Positions 24,879 through 59,429 of a stretch of DNA of 64,000 nt are shown here, in pieces; positions within the stretch are counted from its first letter, which is position 1, and each line of letters begins with the position of its first letter. The notes beneath the pieces were generated by a model. That model was not told the DNA's origin. It made no database searches and saw only the letters and a list, made by a program, of their open reading frames with translations. The stretch comes from Apostichopus japonicus. Lineage: Eukaryota; Echinodermata; Holothuroidea; Aspidochirotida; Stichopodidae. Where the stretch lies: contig NC_092561.1 in NCBI RefSeq assembly GCF_037975245.1, forward strand, positions 711,001 to 775,000, in the 5' to 3' direction. The position numbers and the translations under genes are program-made.

Positions 24879-24909
24879 CTGTAGAAGATCCTGCTAGGAT
24901 CGAAACGTC
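24879..24909 (+). ncRNA. Degenerate hammerhead-like motif (Penelope-type relic)
   Basis: CTGTAGAAG is followed by a 6-bp stem GATCCT-GCT-AGGATC, then GAAAC, then a short ACGT and GTC. This is the order of a hammerhead core: CUGAUGA, stem II, GAAA, short stem III, GUC cleavage triplet. Type I hammerheads with very short stem III are known from Penelope-like retroelements. The CUGAUGA box has lost consensus bases here (CTGTAGA), so self-cleavage is not expected. No reverse-transcriptase ORF is seen nearby. Confidence 0.35.
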
Positions 24910-26538
24910 AGGCCATGGTCAAATCAATAGACTGAAAAATAAAAAATAAAAAAACAATATTTTGACCTGGACTATTCTTTTCAAAACTTTTACAGTTACA
25001 ACCCGTTAGAACCAATGTCGGGTATTGCAGATCCCTTGCGAAATGTCATGCATACTATATTAAGAATAACAAAAGAAAGATGCTATAGAGAGATTGTCGA
25101 TTCATGATAATTAGCAGCTTGCGAATGGTCACTGTTTATCCTCATAATAATCGGCTTCAGTTGGTAGCCATTTTATTTTTGTCCAGAAATAAAAAAAAAA
25201 AAATCAGCCTCGTATGCATTAAAGAAAGCCGAATTGCTTTAAGTTTGCAATTCAGTTCGGGTGGTTATCCAGTTCAACAGTTTTAAGCTTGTTTTAGATT
25301 TGGTTTGCCAATTGAAAGACTTTCAGATGAGGAAAAACGTGCAAGTTATCCACGCGACGTTTCTTGCATTCTCATAGTGAGGGCGCTAATAGTAAACGAA
25401 AGAGCGAACCTCTTGTCATAATAACCTTGGACTTACGTTGACGAATTATTGGAACGAGATTTAAATTGTCTGGAGTATCCGTTGGATTGTAAGTTCTCAG
25501 ATCAAGAAGTCAATCACGGGGATATCGATTTGCATATGAGTCAAAGGTCATCAGTATTGGCCCCAATGTTTAGCGCGGAGGCTGAAAATTGCTAGGCCTT
25601 TACAGAAATTTCTTCCATATGATATCTAATCCTTCAAATATGTCCTAGCCATCTACGAGTATTAATATAGCAAATTCAACATTTCAGTAAGGATAACTAT
25701 ACTTTCAGTGATGCAGCCTAAATGATTGTTTGAAATTGGAGAAGAAAGGGTGACCGTTATTCGATTTTCTAGCATTTTTTTGGCGGTAATTGTAATGAGC
25801 TTTTAACGGTCGTTCATAGGGAACAGACGTTCCGTGTGCGGGGGTCAGTTGCGCGACAACAGGTTTTGACGACTATCGAAAATTACATCACAAAAGTCGA
25901 GAAGTTGAGTCGGATCGCATTCAGTCGAACGGCTTTAATTTCGTTTGACCAGTTGTGTCGTTGTTGGGGTGTTTTTCTTTCTTGAGAGGTAATGCTCTGT
26001 ATTTAGGTTTCATTAAATTGCCGGTCATTGTGGAGGGAGAAAATGCACATTTTCTTAAAAAGAATCTGTTTGGGTTCAGTCACCAAACTGCAATTGAAGC
26101 GTACAAGGACTCTGTTGATGGACCCGTTATTGGTTAATCACCGAAATTGAATGGACCTCTGTACGGGTATGGGGGGGGGGGGGGAGAGATCTTTTCCAAT
26201 CAAAAGATCCAAATCATGATAAGCCCGTATTCATTGGAACCGCTACACCGTGCTACGATAAACAGCAAGGTGAAAACATTTATATTGTTTGGGAGTACTA
26301 AAACCACACGATAAAACACAAATTTCATATAAGGCGAAACCATCAGTCCCAGAACAGACACCTTTATGAGAGGCTATTGCACTGTTTCTAACCGGTTCAA
26401 AAATTTCTCTCGGTGACGAGATTAGCAGATCATAGCGATCTGAGTGAGAAAGGCAAAAATATAACAGAAGGGAGTGAATATATGTAACATTAGATATATT
26501 TGTTATGAAGGCCGGGGTTGAGTCCTGTCACAAAATCT
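24910..26538. other. No recognised gene
   Basis: A + frame near 25955-26137 has weak transposase-like texture (LYLGFIKLP) but is too short to classify. A poly-G tract lies at about 26170-26184. Confidence 0.4.
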
Positions 26539-26595
26539 GTCACCTGCCACACCTGCCACACCTGCCACACCTGTCACACCTGTCACACCTGCCAC
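26539..26595. repeat. 9-bp CACACCTGC minisatellite
   Basis: About six tandem units of CACACCTGY are present. The array encodes a spurious HLP/HLS tripeptide repeat. Confidence 0.85.
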
Positions 26596-29500
26596 AAATA
26601 TCGCGGGAGAGGATAAGTGAAGATACAATTCTGATATGCTACGGAAAACTATATACCGATGCAATGTTTTATGGTTCTAACCGTATTTCTTCCAATTTTT
26701 TTTTTACTATTTTAACAAAAAATCATCGAAGAAATAAATACTTCATATATATTATAAATTATCATTTGCAGTTTACATTTCTAATATATATTATAATCTT
26801 ACAAAGAGAATTCGGGTTCCTTCTGTAACCTTCCATTAAAATAATAACAATAATAATGAACAGATATTAACCTTGTCGTTGTGGTACTAATTGAGTTGAA
26901 TATCTGTCACATTCAGTTTGTTCTTCGAGTTATGACGTGTATTACATCCATTGGGGAAAAGTAATATTCTTACAAACAAATAGAATATAAAAATTATGAA
27001 ACGCTATATAAAGATAGCATTGACAACTACGCTGACAATCATGATAGTGAGTCAACATTTCAAGGTTAGATCAACAGTAATAACGTTTGAGCAGGAGAGT
27101 AAAGTTATGGCAGGAACATATGTCATGATGACGTCACAGACAACCTATTATGTAAGATTCCATTCCTGGAGTAAGGAAGGATTTATACTGCCCCCCCCAA
27201 AAAAAAAATGGCAAAAAAAAAATGGTAAAAAAATAAAATAACCATAGGCTTATTTGTAGTTATATAGGAAGCAGAAATTGAGATAAGATTTTACAGTATA
27301 AAGTGACAGTGTAAACAATTTTTTTGGTTCTTTCATTAAAGTATCACATTCTCTGTCACCGGAAATAACCCCGTCTTTGTGTTTTATTAAAATATGGCAA
27401 GTTCTTCCTAATAATATAAAGATGTCGAGTAACTATGCTACATTCAAACGCAAACTAAAATATCACTTCATTGCAAATTATACAGACTAAATACTGTTTC
27501 CCTCGTTTACACTGACTGTACGTATACTGCTTCTTTCTTTATTTTTATTTTTCCTATTTTATTTTTCCTTTCTTTCTTTGTTTTTTTCATAAGGTCGCTA
27601 GTTCGACACACTTTCCTTGTATGTCTATAGTGTCCTGTATATACTATTCTACACTTTATTGTAAGCATGTATAGACGAAATAAACGAAATGTTATGAAAA
27701 CTTGATCAGTAACACAACTGTAACATTTCCCTGAGAAAATAAACCATATATGACTTGCATGCACGAAAATATTCAGTTCGATGCCACATTGGACATCCGT
27801 ACATTGGACGACTGAACCGAATTAAATACCGCCCGCTAACGTTTGTGCATGCACTCAGGTAACTACGTTCTATTGATGAGAATGAATAAACAACGCTAGT
27901 TGAGTTATATTGAAATTCCCCGCAAGAATAAAAAGTTCAAGTGATAAACGCAAGAGGGGACTCACGTGACAGGCAGGGTACACACTATGTTGGATTGACT
28001 GCCGATACCACGCATGCGTGATAATCCACGGCTACTCCATACAGCTTACATGTGACTTTGAATTGATGAAGGTCGTTGAAGGCGTAATATATATATATAT
28101 ATATATACCTACACAAATCTGTCACCTACTCTAATTGAATGGCCCCGATTTGAAGAAGTAACATATCGTTGATCTAGCAGTATATTACTAACAGAGCAGT
28201 ACATACTTTCTTCTAACATAAGCAGCCGCCCTCAGTTTGAATAGAGGGCGTAATTTTATTTTCCCTTTCCACGAGAAGATTGTCGTAATGCGAATTGACT
28301 TGAAAGTATAAGTGCACACTGAAAGTTGCTGGTAGGGTGTTACTAGTACAATGTTATATGGAAACTCTTGCAGTATTACTTTGCAGTCAACGGGATCAAA
28401 TTAACGGGTAATTAGCTAACACAGCTAATAGCAATAAACAAACGTCAGTCCCATTGCAAAGTAAGCTAGGCTAGAGGGAATTGTTACGTCTTTACGTACC
28501 CGTAAGTGTGGTAGGGAGCAAAGACATTTTTTAATCTCGAAAAGTAGTACTCAACATTAAACACATTCGGTCCATGTCACATTTATGGTTAAAACTGTAA
28601 TGTAGATTCTCTTCAAGGGTAAGTGATAGTTACTTTGTGAACGAACCAGGTGAGGTTTCACCTCGTAATTGTGCAAGCATTGTCCCGCCATATTTATTGC
28701 CACATATTGGTATAGTTTTCACGACAATAAGGAACTGCCTTCAGGAATGGTATGTTCTAGGAAGGAAATTGATCACACTTAGCGACATTTGTTTATATGA
28801 CTGTATATAACTATATAGCAGAATGTGCTTTCTTTCACAATTTTCAAAGCAACAGTCGAATTCTCTCTTGTGATCATATATATCACCCATTAGGACAGTA
28901 ATCATCTATATTGGTACGGTCTTGGTATTGTTGCAGGCGGCGAGGGGGAGTGGCAATGGAAAGATCGTGGTGTAGGGACGATGGCATTAATAACCTCACC
29001 CCCCCCCCATCCCCGACCCTTCATACCTGCCTGGTAACTTTCGTTATCAAGGTTTTGAATTTCTCATTCCAGATCAGTCTAATTTGCTCATTTGTTTGAC
29101 CCCCCCCCCTTATTCCTTACCCCACTCCACATACATCCCTCCAAACAAATTCTCCCCACGACACCATTCACTCCCTCTCCTCCTCCTCCTCTCTCTCTCA
29201 GGCTGTCTCTCTCTCTCTCTTTCCACAGCCCTCCTAACCGCCCGGGCCCGCATTCCCGGCATCCTTCCAAATCCTCTCTCAACTCCTCCATATCCCGATC
29301 AGTCACGATCTCTCTACCACTCTCCAACCACTATATGAAATAAAACTTAAAATGTATTTCATGAATAATCACAGAAACTGGTTGGATCTTTCCACACCTA
29401 GTGGAAAGTCCGTTACCATCGAAATAAAGTACACGACTTTTGGCTGGTGCTAACGCACTGTTGCGTGGGAAGGTAACCGTTCTCGCCGCACACAATGCTG

Positions 29501-32500
29501 TCCCATACAGGGTGCAATAATAAACACTATTTCAAGTTGCTTATTTGTCTATATTGCCATTGTTTTTTTTTTGTTATTATAAGAGACCCATTACTGACGA
29601 TGGTGCCATGCATACACAATAGCTTGTTTGGGACCGTTTAAAACAGTTGATTATACAGGGCGATGATTACACACTATATGGAATTAAAGCAACATATGAA
29701 GTTTACATCGAGGTCTTCCATTTCTCCTTATTAAGATCTATCGATTTTATGACGAAAATGATTAAAAAACAGCCGTTTCGTTAACCTTATACTACGCAAG
29801 CGCAAAGTAAGACTACTAAGATACTCTCCGGCTCAAAATCTCGGACTTTGAATAAATATCCCGTAGCGGCAAATTTATGAAATATGGAAGCAAAAATATT
29901 GAAAGTCATGGAAATCCTTGAAGATAATTTATATAAAGACTCAAACAAACCATTCACTGAAACCGGGAAGCCTTAAAACGTCACGTATCTACCCATCTTC
30001 CCGGCTTCATACTTATTATAACATACGTATTTGTAACATTAATCATTGAAGGTTATATCTACCTTCTATAAAGAAGGACCAAATTTCATCCTAAATTGGG
30101 TGCGCATGCGTCTAACCAAACTCGAGTAAAACTGTACTGAATTAAGCTATTATTTTTTGTGCGGCATTTGTGGACATTTTCACCAATGAATCAAGGTCTT
30201 GACAATATTTTGGGAACCCTGTTTGCATTAGTTTTGTACATAGAATGCAATGTTCCACGTAATTTCCCGACAAGTGCAGAACATATATTTACGTAACTAT
30301 AGGTCACAGAGAGGGAAAAGTTACTTTGAGAGTGTCAATAATAATGCTTCATGGAACATGAGTGACCAGTATTTGACCGTCTAGCATATTTGGGGGTTAT
30401 ATTGATTGTAATTGAGAGCAAACTATCTGTTGTTCTCTGCTCCCCGCTCTCCTCTTCTCTAATCGATGCGATGGTGATGGCGTGTGTGCATGTGTGTATG
30501 TGACACTTGCGCGTAAATGCTCTAACTTCAGAAGGATAACCAGGGTATTCTACGAAACGCGCATGCCCAGTGGAGATGATATTTCATTACTTTTTCTAAC
30601 CTGCTTCTTGACTTAAAAGGAGAGACAAACTCGGCCATCATCATAAGCTTATATATGCTAGAAATCATTATGACGATCAACTCCCCAAAGAGCTTGTTTC
30701 GTTTAGGAGATATTCTATCACATTAAAATTAATATTGATATTGTTAGCAGTTTATAAACAATAAGGGTCGTTGAGAAACCTTTTCGTCTGTATAGAATGC
30801 TTCTGGTTTACAAGAACATTAATACAATATCAAATGAACGTATATATGGCACAAATATTCCACGTGCCCCGTTAGATTTGCATGACAGTATCAAAAGTTG
30901 ACAGTATTAAAAGTAACTCTAAGAAGAGTGTGTGTTGGGGGGGGGGGGGTTGGAACTATCAACATACCTCTATATCTGTTACGTCACATTAGACGGCGCC
31001 ATCCTCATCCTCAACCCACATAAATCGAACCCAGGGAGATGCCACACATTCTAATTGAAACGATTAATTATTATTTAACTACGGTCGACAAACACCGATT
31101 TGTATAGAGAGTAAACGACAATGGTCGTTGCACTTTTCTACCCGGCAATATTGTTTGTGATTGACCTGTGAATGCACTGTTAATATGACAATGAAACAAC
31201 GGTTAGTTGTCTATGTAAGACAGGAAATAACTATGTACAGTATATTTATGCGTGCATGGTGTGTATGCGTAACCTTGTATATCTTAACGTGACACCAGTA
31301 TAGTGTTACATGATTCAAATGTCTTCTATCACTAAAACTGGTACATTGTGTACAACAACGTATAAGTATACGAGTACAAGTAGGATTATCCTAGGTATGA
31401 GTACCAGTATTATGACTTAAGCATGAGTACTTATAGTATTGAACTATAGTATCGGGATACTATATATTTACGAGTACATTTAGAGTACAATTAGAGTACG
31501 AGCAGAAATCCACGAGTGCGCCATGCAACAGTATGAGTACGAGAACAACAGTATGAGTACGAGTATAACAGGATGAGTACTACTACAACAGCATGAGTAC
31601 GAGTTCATATAGAGTCTCCTTTGGTATGAGTACAAGTACAAGGCCTCTGGCCGTGAGTATGACGAAATAATCTTGCACCTATACCGGTTTTTCCAAAATC
31701 GCCTCTGGAGTACGATTATTGTAGTGCAACGTCATGCGGGAGAGTACAAGTACTATTCTATACACTATCTATAATTTATAGTATATACGATATCACCCCG
31801 TGGCTCTCTGTACACCTCCTGTGTTTAAACACTTCTTCCAAATTCTCTATAACAAGACAGTGATCTAAATCATGTGTCGGCACGGAATTCATGGAAGCGG
31901 AATGGGATGCAACGGCGGACGCCGAAGCCGATTTGAAATGGGGGAGTGGAGTGGAGGGGAGTGGAGGGGAGGAGAGAAGTGGGAAGGGGAGAGGAGGAGC
32001 CAGACGAATTTTCAGTGATGTTGAAAGCGCAGCATGAAGCGGCACCACACCTTCCTGAAAATCATCGCTGTAAAAATTGTTGGGAGAATGGCCCACTGGG
32101 TCGGGTCGGGCCGACGGGGGATAAATTGATTTGAACAGTCGCATTTTAGATATGATATAATAATATGATATAGTTCATCATAATATTACTATGATATTTG
32201 AATAACATTGTAACATCTATTACTTAGGTGTATAGAATATTTCGGATTCACTTGGAACATTCCATCACGTCACATAACTCTCTGGCATTCAGTCAAGTGG
32301 TACTGCGCATGCGTAGAACCTCGACAAAAAACAACTGCGCTCCTTGTAACAATAAAAATCACCCGTTACCCTCGAATAGTTGATTGGCCCCTTGCTAGGA
32401 AAAAAATGAAACAATCCCTTCCCTGACCCCAATGAATTCTAGTCTAATATAATTATGACGATATATAGTTATATATCGACCCGCCCACCCCACCCTTCCC

Positions 32501-32928
32501 TTTAAAACTCATTCCTACGTGAACGGTTTATTGACAAAGCTCAACATTTCAGTTGGAAGTTAGTTCCCAATAAAGTCTTATTTCACTTTGAAATCTTGCT
32601 CACCATGTGTCTTTTCAACCGTAGCAATCTCGTTATTCAAAAAACAGCGGTGTGCAAATTGGTCGCTAGTCATTTGTTGAACAGGCGTTAGAGCATTCAT
32701 TCAATCTCTGGTGGGGTTCTAACGTGTACGTGGTTTACGACTCGCATTCAGGCTGTTTACTTTTAATTCTAACTTACTGGAGTCGAAAGGGACTAACCTC
32801 TTGTTTACACAATAACGGCTGGCCTACACCTGCACACAGAATAGCTTAACTGCACAGCGACCACGATTTGTGATATAATTCTTTATTTCATTCCGAGCCT
32901 ATAATAATTTTGTTTGATATTTCTTAAG
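26596..32928. other. No recognised gene; 5' flank of the ABM-like gene
   Basis: No gene is supported over 6.3 kb. Contents include a (TA)n run at 28086-28107, a CT-rich tract at about 29170-29225, poly-C or poly-G tracts near 28999, 29101 and 30940, a GA-rich tract at about 31945-32000, and TGACGTCA at 27129-27136. The last 200 bp (about 32720-32928) should contain the promoter and 5' UTR of the downstream gene. I see AT-rich sequence there but no unambiguous TATA box or initiator. Confidence 0.4.
31355..31650. repeat. Degenerate GAGTACNAGTAC minisatellite
   Basis: Irregular repeats of TATGAGTACGAGTA-like words recur about every 20 bp, clearest at 31500-31600 (ACAGTATGAGTACGAGTA). Similar words appear around 2030-2095 (GAGTACCA) and more weakly near 2215. 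Confidence 0.6.
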
Positions 32929-55338
<22,410 letters not shown>

Positions 55339-55372
55339 AAACTTCTCTGCAGAGAACGCTGTTGATTGCAGC

Positions 55373-55385
55373 TGACCTCTGACCT
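55373..55385 (-). promoter_or_regulatory. Perfect DR1 nuclear-receptor-type site
   Basis: TGACCTCTGACCT on + is AGGTCA-G-AGGTCA on -, a perfect direct repeat with 1-bp spacing of the type bound by RXR heterodimers or HNF4. It lies 35 bp after the stop codon of the ABM-like gene. Binding is inference only. Confidence 0.4.
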
Positions 55386-55642
55386 CTTATGCCAAACAAA
55401 TTCATTGTAATAATTTTTAAAAACAGCTTTTTTTTGCAGTTGATCTTGATAAATCGTTAAAGAGGCCATGACACGAAAAATCCAACTCATCGAGAGTAAC
55501 TTCCTCTGAATCTATGAGAAAATCTATGTTCAAAACTATCCTCAACACCTTGAAAACCTCAAGGACTAATTAGTAATTAACGTTTTAATATTCGCATCCG
55601 AAAATAGATATCTGAGAATGCGATTTCACAACAAGACAATGA

Positions 55643-55650
55643 TGACGTCA
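55643..55650. promoter_or_regulatory. CRE-type palindrome upstream of the THAP ORF
   Basis: Perfect TGACGTCA about 170 bp upstream of the THAP start codon, inside the transposon. Matching sites lie upstream of the opposing gene at the other end. Confidence 0.45.
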
Positions 55651-55817
55651 TGTTAGGAACACACGTGCAAAGCCCAGGCATGTATCGGATGCGCGACGAT
55701 CATACCGTTCCATATACAGTACACGCACATTTACACTGAGAGAACAACCACTGTATTACGCTATATCGTTAGAAATTTCAAGTTTGTTTTACAACTGTTG
55801 TAAACTATCCGAGAGAA

Positions 55818-56063
55818 ATGCCGGTCCGTTGTGTTGTTGGGGGCTGCATAAATATCATTACCCATGCAATTAGCCTTCATCCATGGCTGAAGGACGAAAA
55901 AAACACGGCGATTATGACCAAGTTAGTGCACAACACCATCGCCGATTTCACTGGGCCTAGCCAGTATGCAGCTCCGAATGAAGCGAACACTTCACGGAAG
56001 CATACTACGATCCCTCCTTTTTGTTATGAAATAAAACAAATGGACTTTAACGGTTCGACATAA
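55818..56063 (+). pseudogene. THAP-domain ORF, frameshifted
   Basis: The frame starts MPVRCVVGGC with the first zinc-binding cysteine pair. It continues with ISLHPWLKDE and IADFTGPSQYAA, matching the THAP order C-x4-C, (hydrophobic)-H-x-(F/W)PKDE, R.DF.GPS. The second zinc pair (C-x2-HF) is lost in this frame. A neighbouring frame from about 56004 reads HFTEAYYDPS, the expected continuation, so a small indel near 55980-56000 has broken the domain. THAP domains are zinc-dependent DNA-binding modules common in transposases. This would be the DNA-binding part of the element's transposase or an accessory protein. Confidence 0.7.
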
Positions 56064-57365
56064 AAGAGTCATTCTTCTGTCAAGTAATCCACAAAAACTA
56101 CTCTGAAGACCAGATCGGGGAACAGGAAACCTCCAATGGGGCAAGTGGCGATCCTTAGGAGGTAGCGCGCCGAGCACTAGTAGTACTATAGTATTAGCGT
56201 TACTACACTGAAGTCGCAATAGACGAAGAGATTTTACTGTATCATCTAAATTAACACCCCCTTCATTGCTCTATTGTATACTAATAAGCTATGAGGTTAG
56301 CTTCAGAAGCGGTGCGTTACATCTTCTTGTGAACAAATCTCAGTGCCCCAATTTATTTCTGGAATATGCTGGATCAGTTAGTTATAGCAATAATTTCTTA
56401 TTCCTATTCCAGGAAAACCATTTTTTATGTTGTGGAGCCTGGAGTGGGGGTAATGGGGATGGGTCAAAATAGGTAGGTAAAAAGATTTTATTCCAAAGGG
56501 TGTTTAATTAAATCTCAAAGCGATTTATTTTAAAGTCACAGAGCCAAAATTTCACACCACATAGTTCAAGTGTTAAATCATTGAACAAAATTTATTCAAT
56601 ATCAGTTCTAGACAGTCATTCTGGACAATCTGAACTAACATTAACAACAATCATTGTATTATATGACATAAAAGTAAAACTGTACTTTCCATAAACATTA
56701 TCATTCTTAAATTACACTAATGTAATTTGTGACATCAAAGGAGGTTAAAAGAAAACAACTTACATGAATTTTTTGGCTTTAAGCCTACAAAGCAGTTGCA
56801 TGTCCATCGCTATCAATCGTTGTTATGACAAATTAATTAGAATAATCCAGAAGCAAATACAATAAAGGGTTATTTAAACCAAGAAACACTGCACGAAGTA
56901 ACTCACATGCAAAAATGTTACACAAGCACGACGACACGTACAACACTGATGGGCAATATGAAACACAGCATCACACGCATTAAAACAATCGAAGACCATT
57001 AACAGGGTGTACAGCTGAGTTTTTGAAGAAAGACTACAAAACAAACCAACTGCTGCTGAAGAAACAAAGTCTAAACATTCAAGAGTTCTGCTGCCTCCAT
57101 TGGTCTTTATTATGACTTTTCTGTCAAATATCATTGGTGATATGGATATTTTGGCTTCCAGATTAAAGGTACGAATCAAAAGTCTGGGAGGTAAATGCCC
57201 CTAAAAAGGTCAATGCCTGTTCCCTTATGCACATATTATATGACATCACGGTCACGCCAATACTTGTGTCCAAATGCTTCAAAACATGCCTTTTCTTTCA
57301 TTGTTGATGTTGGGTCTGGAAAATAACCTTTTCATCCTGAATTAAAAGTCTTGAATTTCAATATA
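56064..57365. other. Transposon interior, nothing recognised
   Basis: About 1.3 kb between the two convergent decayed genes. No catalytic domain, terminator or further exon is recognisable on either strand. AATAAA at about 56032-56037 (+) could be a poly(A) signal read from the left. Confidence 0.45.
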
Positions 57366-58328
57366 TCAACACTGAGGGAACCCTGACGGATTGGTAATCC
57401 AACACAATCGTAGTTTAGAAAAGGTGTTTCTGGAGGAATTTCTCAACCAAGGCTTCCTATACAATGAGTTTTCTCCTGGCAACTTGAATCCAGTGTAATG
57501 ACCATTGGCTGGAAAATCACTTCTGATCCTTTGGACTGCACATGATGGTAGCACAACCCTGACGTGTCTTGCTAGGAACCCCAAGTATCATTGAACCTGT
57601 TGACCGTAGGCTATGTATCTGTACTGCCTGGGAAAAAATTTATGAAAGTTCAAAATGTATTAATGTTGGCCATGATGTCCACAATATCAAGCAGGCATAC
57701 AATGTACAGTTATGGTTACATTTGTTGTGATTTTACACCTTCCATGTATCATGAAACATTCTTTTGTTTCAGAAAATTGATTTGCAAAACTCTAGGCCAA
57801 AGTACTAGCCAAGTAATAATGAGTATGAAATAACACATATGCCTACCTAGCATGGCTGCATAATGCAACTTACATCCCCTAGCCAAACTTTCAGTATGCA
57901 ACCAACCCTACTAGTACTACACACTCTACATATGGGTTGTAAGTTACCGTAACACAACGCACAATACGGTTTAGGGTGTTCCGCGAATTCCAACAACACA
58001 TGCACAAAATGGACTGGATTTTGTTTTTAAATGCTTCGTTAATAAATTCTTACCACGTTGTATGTTCCTTGCAATGGTTTCGAACGGATTTCTTCTTCGA
58101 TATGTTGTGGAGCTTCAATTTCGGCTCGTTTAACAGGCTCGAACTGATACGGTTCTAACACCTCCGCTCCACCCTCAACGTTCGGTTCAATATTGGAATG
58201 ATCATCGCCTTCACTCTCTGCTTCGAATATGAGAAAGGGCACTCTAATTATAGCCCAATTTCACTGCCTAGTGAAGAACCATTATCACTTTGAACTTCGG
58301 TTGCCGCAATTGGTTCTGGATCCGCCAT
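57366..58328 (-). pseudogene. P2X7 ballast-domain-like gene, decayed
   Basis: On the - strand, exon 1 (58328-58054) starts MADPEPIAATEVQSDNGSSL, has a frameshift near 58250, continues EGDDHSNIEPNVEGG and the characteristic EPYQFEPV, and ends at the donor GTG|GTAAGA. A later exon (57627-57366, acceptor TTTTTTCCCAG) reads QYRYIAY, an in-frame TGA (57588-57590) where the family has tryptophan, then YLGFLARHVRVVLPSC, VQRIRSDFP and GHYTGFK. These match the intracellular C-terminal ballast domain of P2X7, which in invertebrates occurs in many stand-alone proteins. The cysteine-rich zinc-binding middle was not found; 57660-57780 has only scraps (VCLLDIVDIM). There is no membrane segment, so it is not a receptor. 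It is clearly non-functional in this copy. Confidence 0.68.
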
Positions 58329-58460
58329 TTCACAGGAAATTTTGATTTGATATCGCACTTGTGATCGGTGTTTTGTTTAGTAACCACTAGTGGTATGTGT
58401 ACTTGTCTACTGTGTACGTGAACGGTATTGTAAGCAGCGACAACAAATGTGTTCAAAACG

Positions 58461-58478
58461 TGACGTCACATGACGTCA
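58461..58478. promoter_or_regulatory. Paired CRE-type palindromes
   Basis: Two perfect TGACGTCA sites (58461-58468 and 58471-58478) 10 bp apart, about 135-150 bp upstream of the start codon of the P2X7-like gene. The position mirrors the site at the other end of the transposon. Confidence 0.5.
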
Positions 58479-58664
58479 TGCGAATCGGAAAATTTTCGAG
58501 TAAACAAAGTTTCAAACGCCGAAAAGGGTAAATTCATTCTCAATTTTCGACTTGAAAAATCAAGTTTTAAACTGGCAGATTGGTTGATACATGTTCTAGA
58601 GAACATTCTTTGATGGATCCCAAAAATATAGGACTTTGAAATTTTCGTGTCATGGCCACTTTAA

Positions 58665-59248
58665 TGGTTAAATCCCATAAAACAATGAAATACATTGGCT
58701 TTACATAAATCATGTTAATATATGCAAATTAAGAAGACAATGTAAGCACTTTTAGAGCCGTTCCGATATGCTTCTTACATGTTGTTAATAATATCGTTGT
58801 AATCCAACGAAACATTTGGTAATATGACCATTATTAAAGTATGCTATCTTAAAACAACGGTATACTGTCGAATAGTCCAATTACATTTCAATGTTATTTG
58901 AGTAATACGCCCTAGGTTTGGTAAAACTGCCTGCCAAACCGCAAAAAGCTGATGCACGATGTTATGTTACAATCAAAGGTTACGAAAGCTGTGAGCGCTG
59001 CAGAGAAAACTGGATTGCCCGAAAACGCAGAGGTGGGATAGGGTTGGGGGGGGGGGTTGGAGTATTCCCCGGGTATGAGCAAAATCCGAAAAAACAAAGC
59101 TTATTTTAAATGATAGTGTAGTTTGCCACGGTGACTGTAGCTAAAATAACCAAATCGTACTCACTTATCAATGGAAATAAAGTACTCCTAGCAGTGAAAA
59201 TGGAAGGAAGAAACTATTTATTATGTAGTACGCTATGTTTATACTTAT
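58665..59248. other. No recognised gene
   Basis: This flanks the transposon. If the ABM-like transcript extends past the insertion, AATAAA at about 59173-59178 is a candidate poly(A) signal. There is a poly-G tract at 59047. Confidence 0.35.
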
Positions 59249-59342
59249 ATCCGCATATAAAGCGGAAGGCCCGTGGTTCGAATCCCGGTGGAGGCTGAAA
59301 GTTTCTTCACTGTTCTCGATTTTCCAACTCATTACGATTTTC

Positions 59343-59427
<85 letters not shown>
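59249..59427 (+). mobile_element. tRNA-derived SINE, 5'-truncated copy 3
   Basis: Starts inside the anticodon arm (TCCGCATATAAAGCGGA), keeps box B (GGTTCGAATCC), the same body as the copies at 36034 and 36407 (one T-to-C change in GTTTCTTCACTG), and ends in about 85 bp of (TA)n. Confidence 0.8.

Positions 59428-59429
<2 letters not shown>

Larger units (their letters stand above)
55461..58660. mobile_element. Kolobok-like TTAA transposon, 3200 bp
   Basis: The left end AGAGGCCATGACACGAAAA (55461-55479) and right end TTTTCGTGTCATGGCCACT (58642-58660) are inverted repeats with one mismatch in 19. TTAA flanks both (55457-55460, 58661-58664). It holds a decayed THAP ORF on + near the left end and a decayed P2X7-ballast-like gene on - from the right end. 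THAP domains with TTAA targets are known for Kolobok elements; P-type THAP elements use 8-bp targets. No DDE-type catalytic region is recognisable in the 1.3-kb middle, so this copy is non-autonomous or heavily decayed. It inserted 122 bp downstream of the ABM-like gene's stop. Confidence 0.8.

Noticed and set aside
26996-27241. Small secreted protein starting MKRYIKIALTTTLTIMIV
   Set aside because: The signal-like start is followed by a random-looking body ending in A-rich DNA; there is no splice or family support.
57366-58328. A P2X receptor gene
   Set aside because: Only the intracellular ballast-type segment is present. There are no membrane helices or ligand-binding ectodomain, and it lies within transposon ends.
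55461-58660. piggyBac element
   Set aside because: The TTAA target fits, but the ends begin AG rather than CCY and the element carries a THAP domain.
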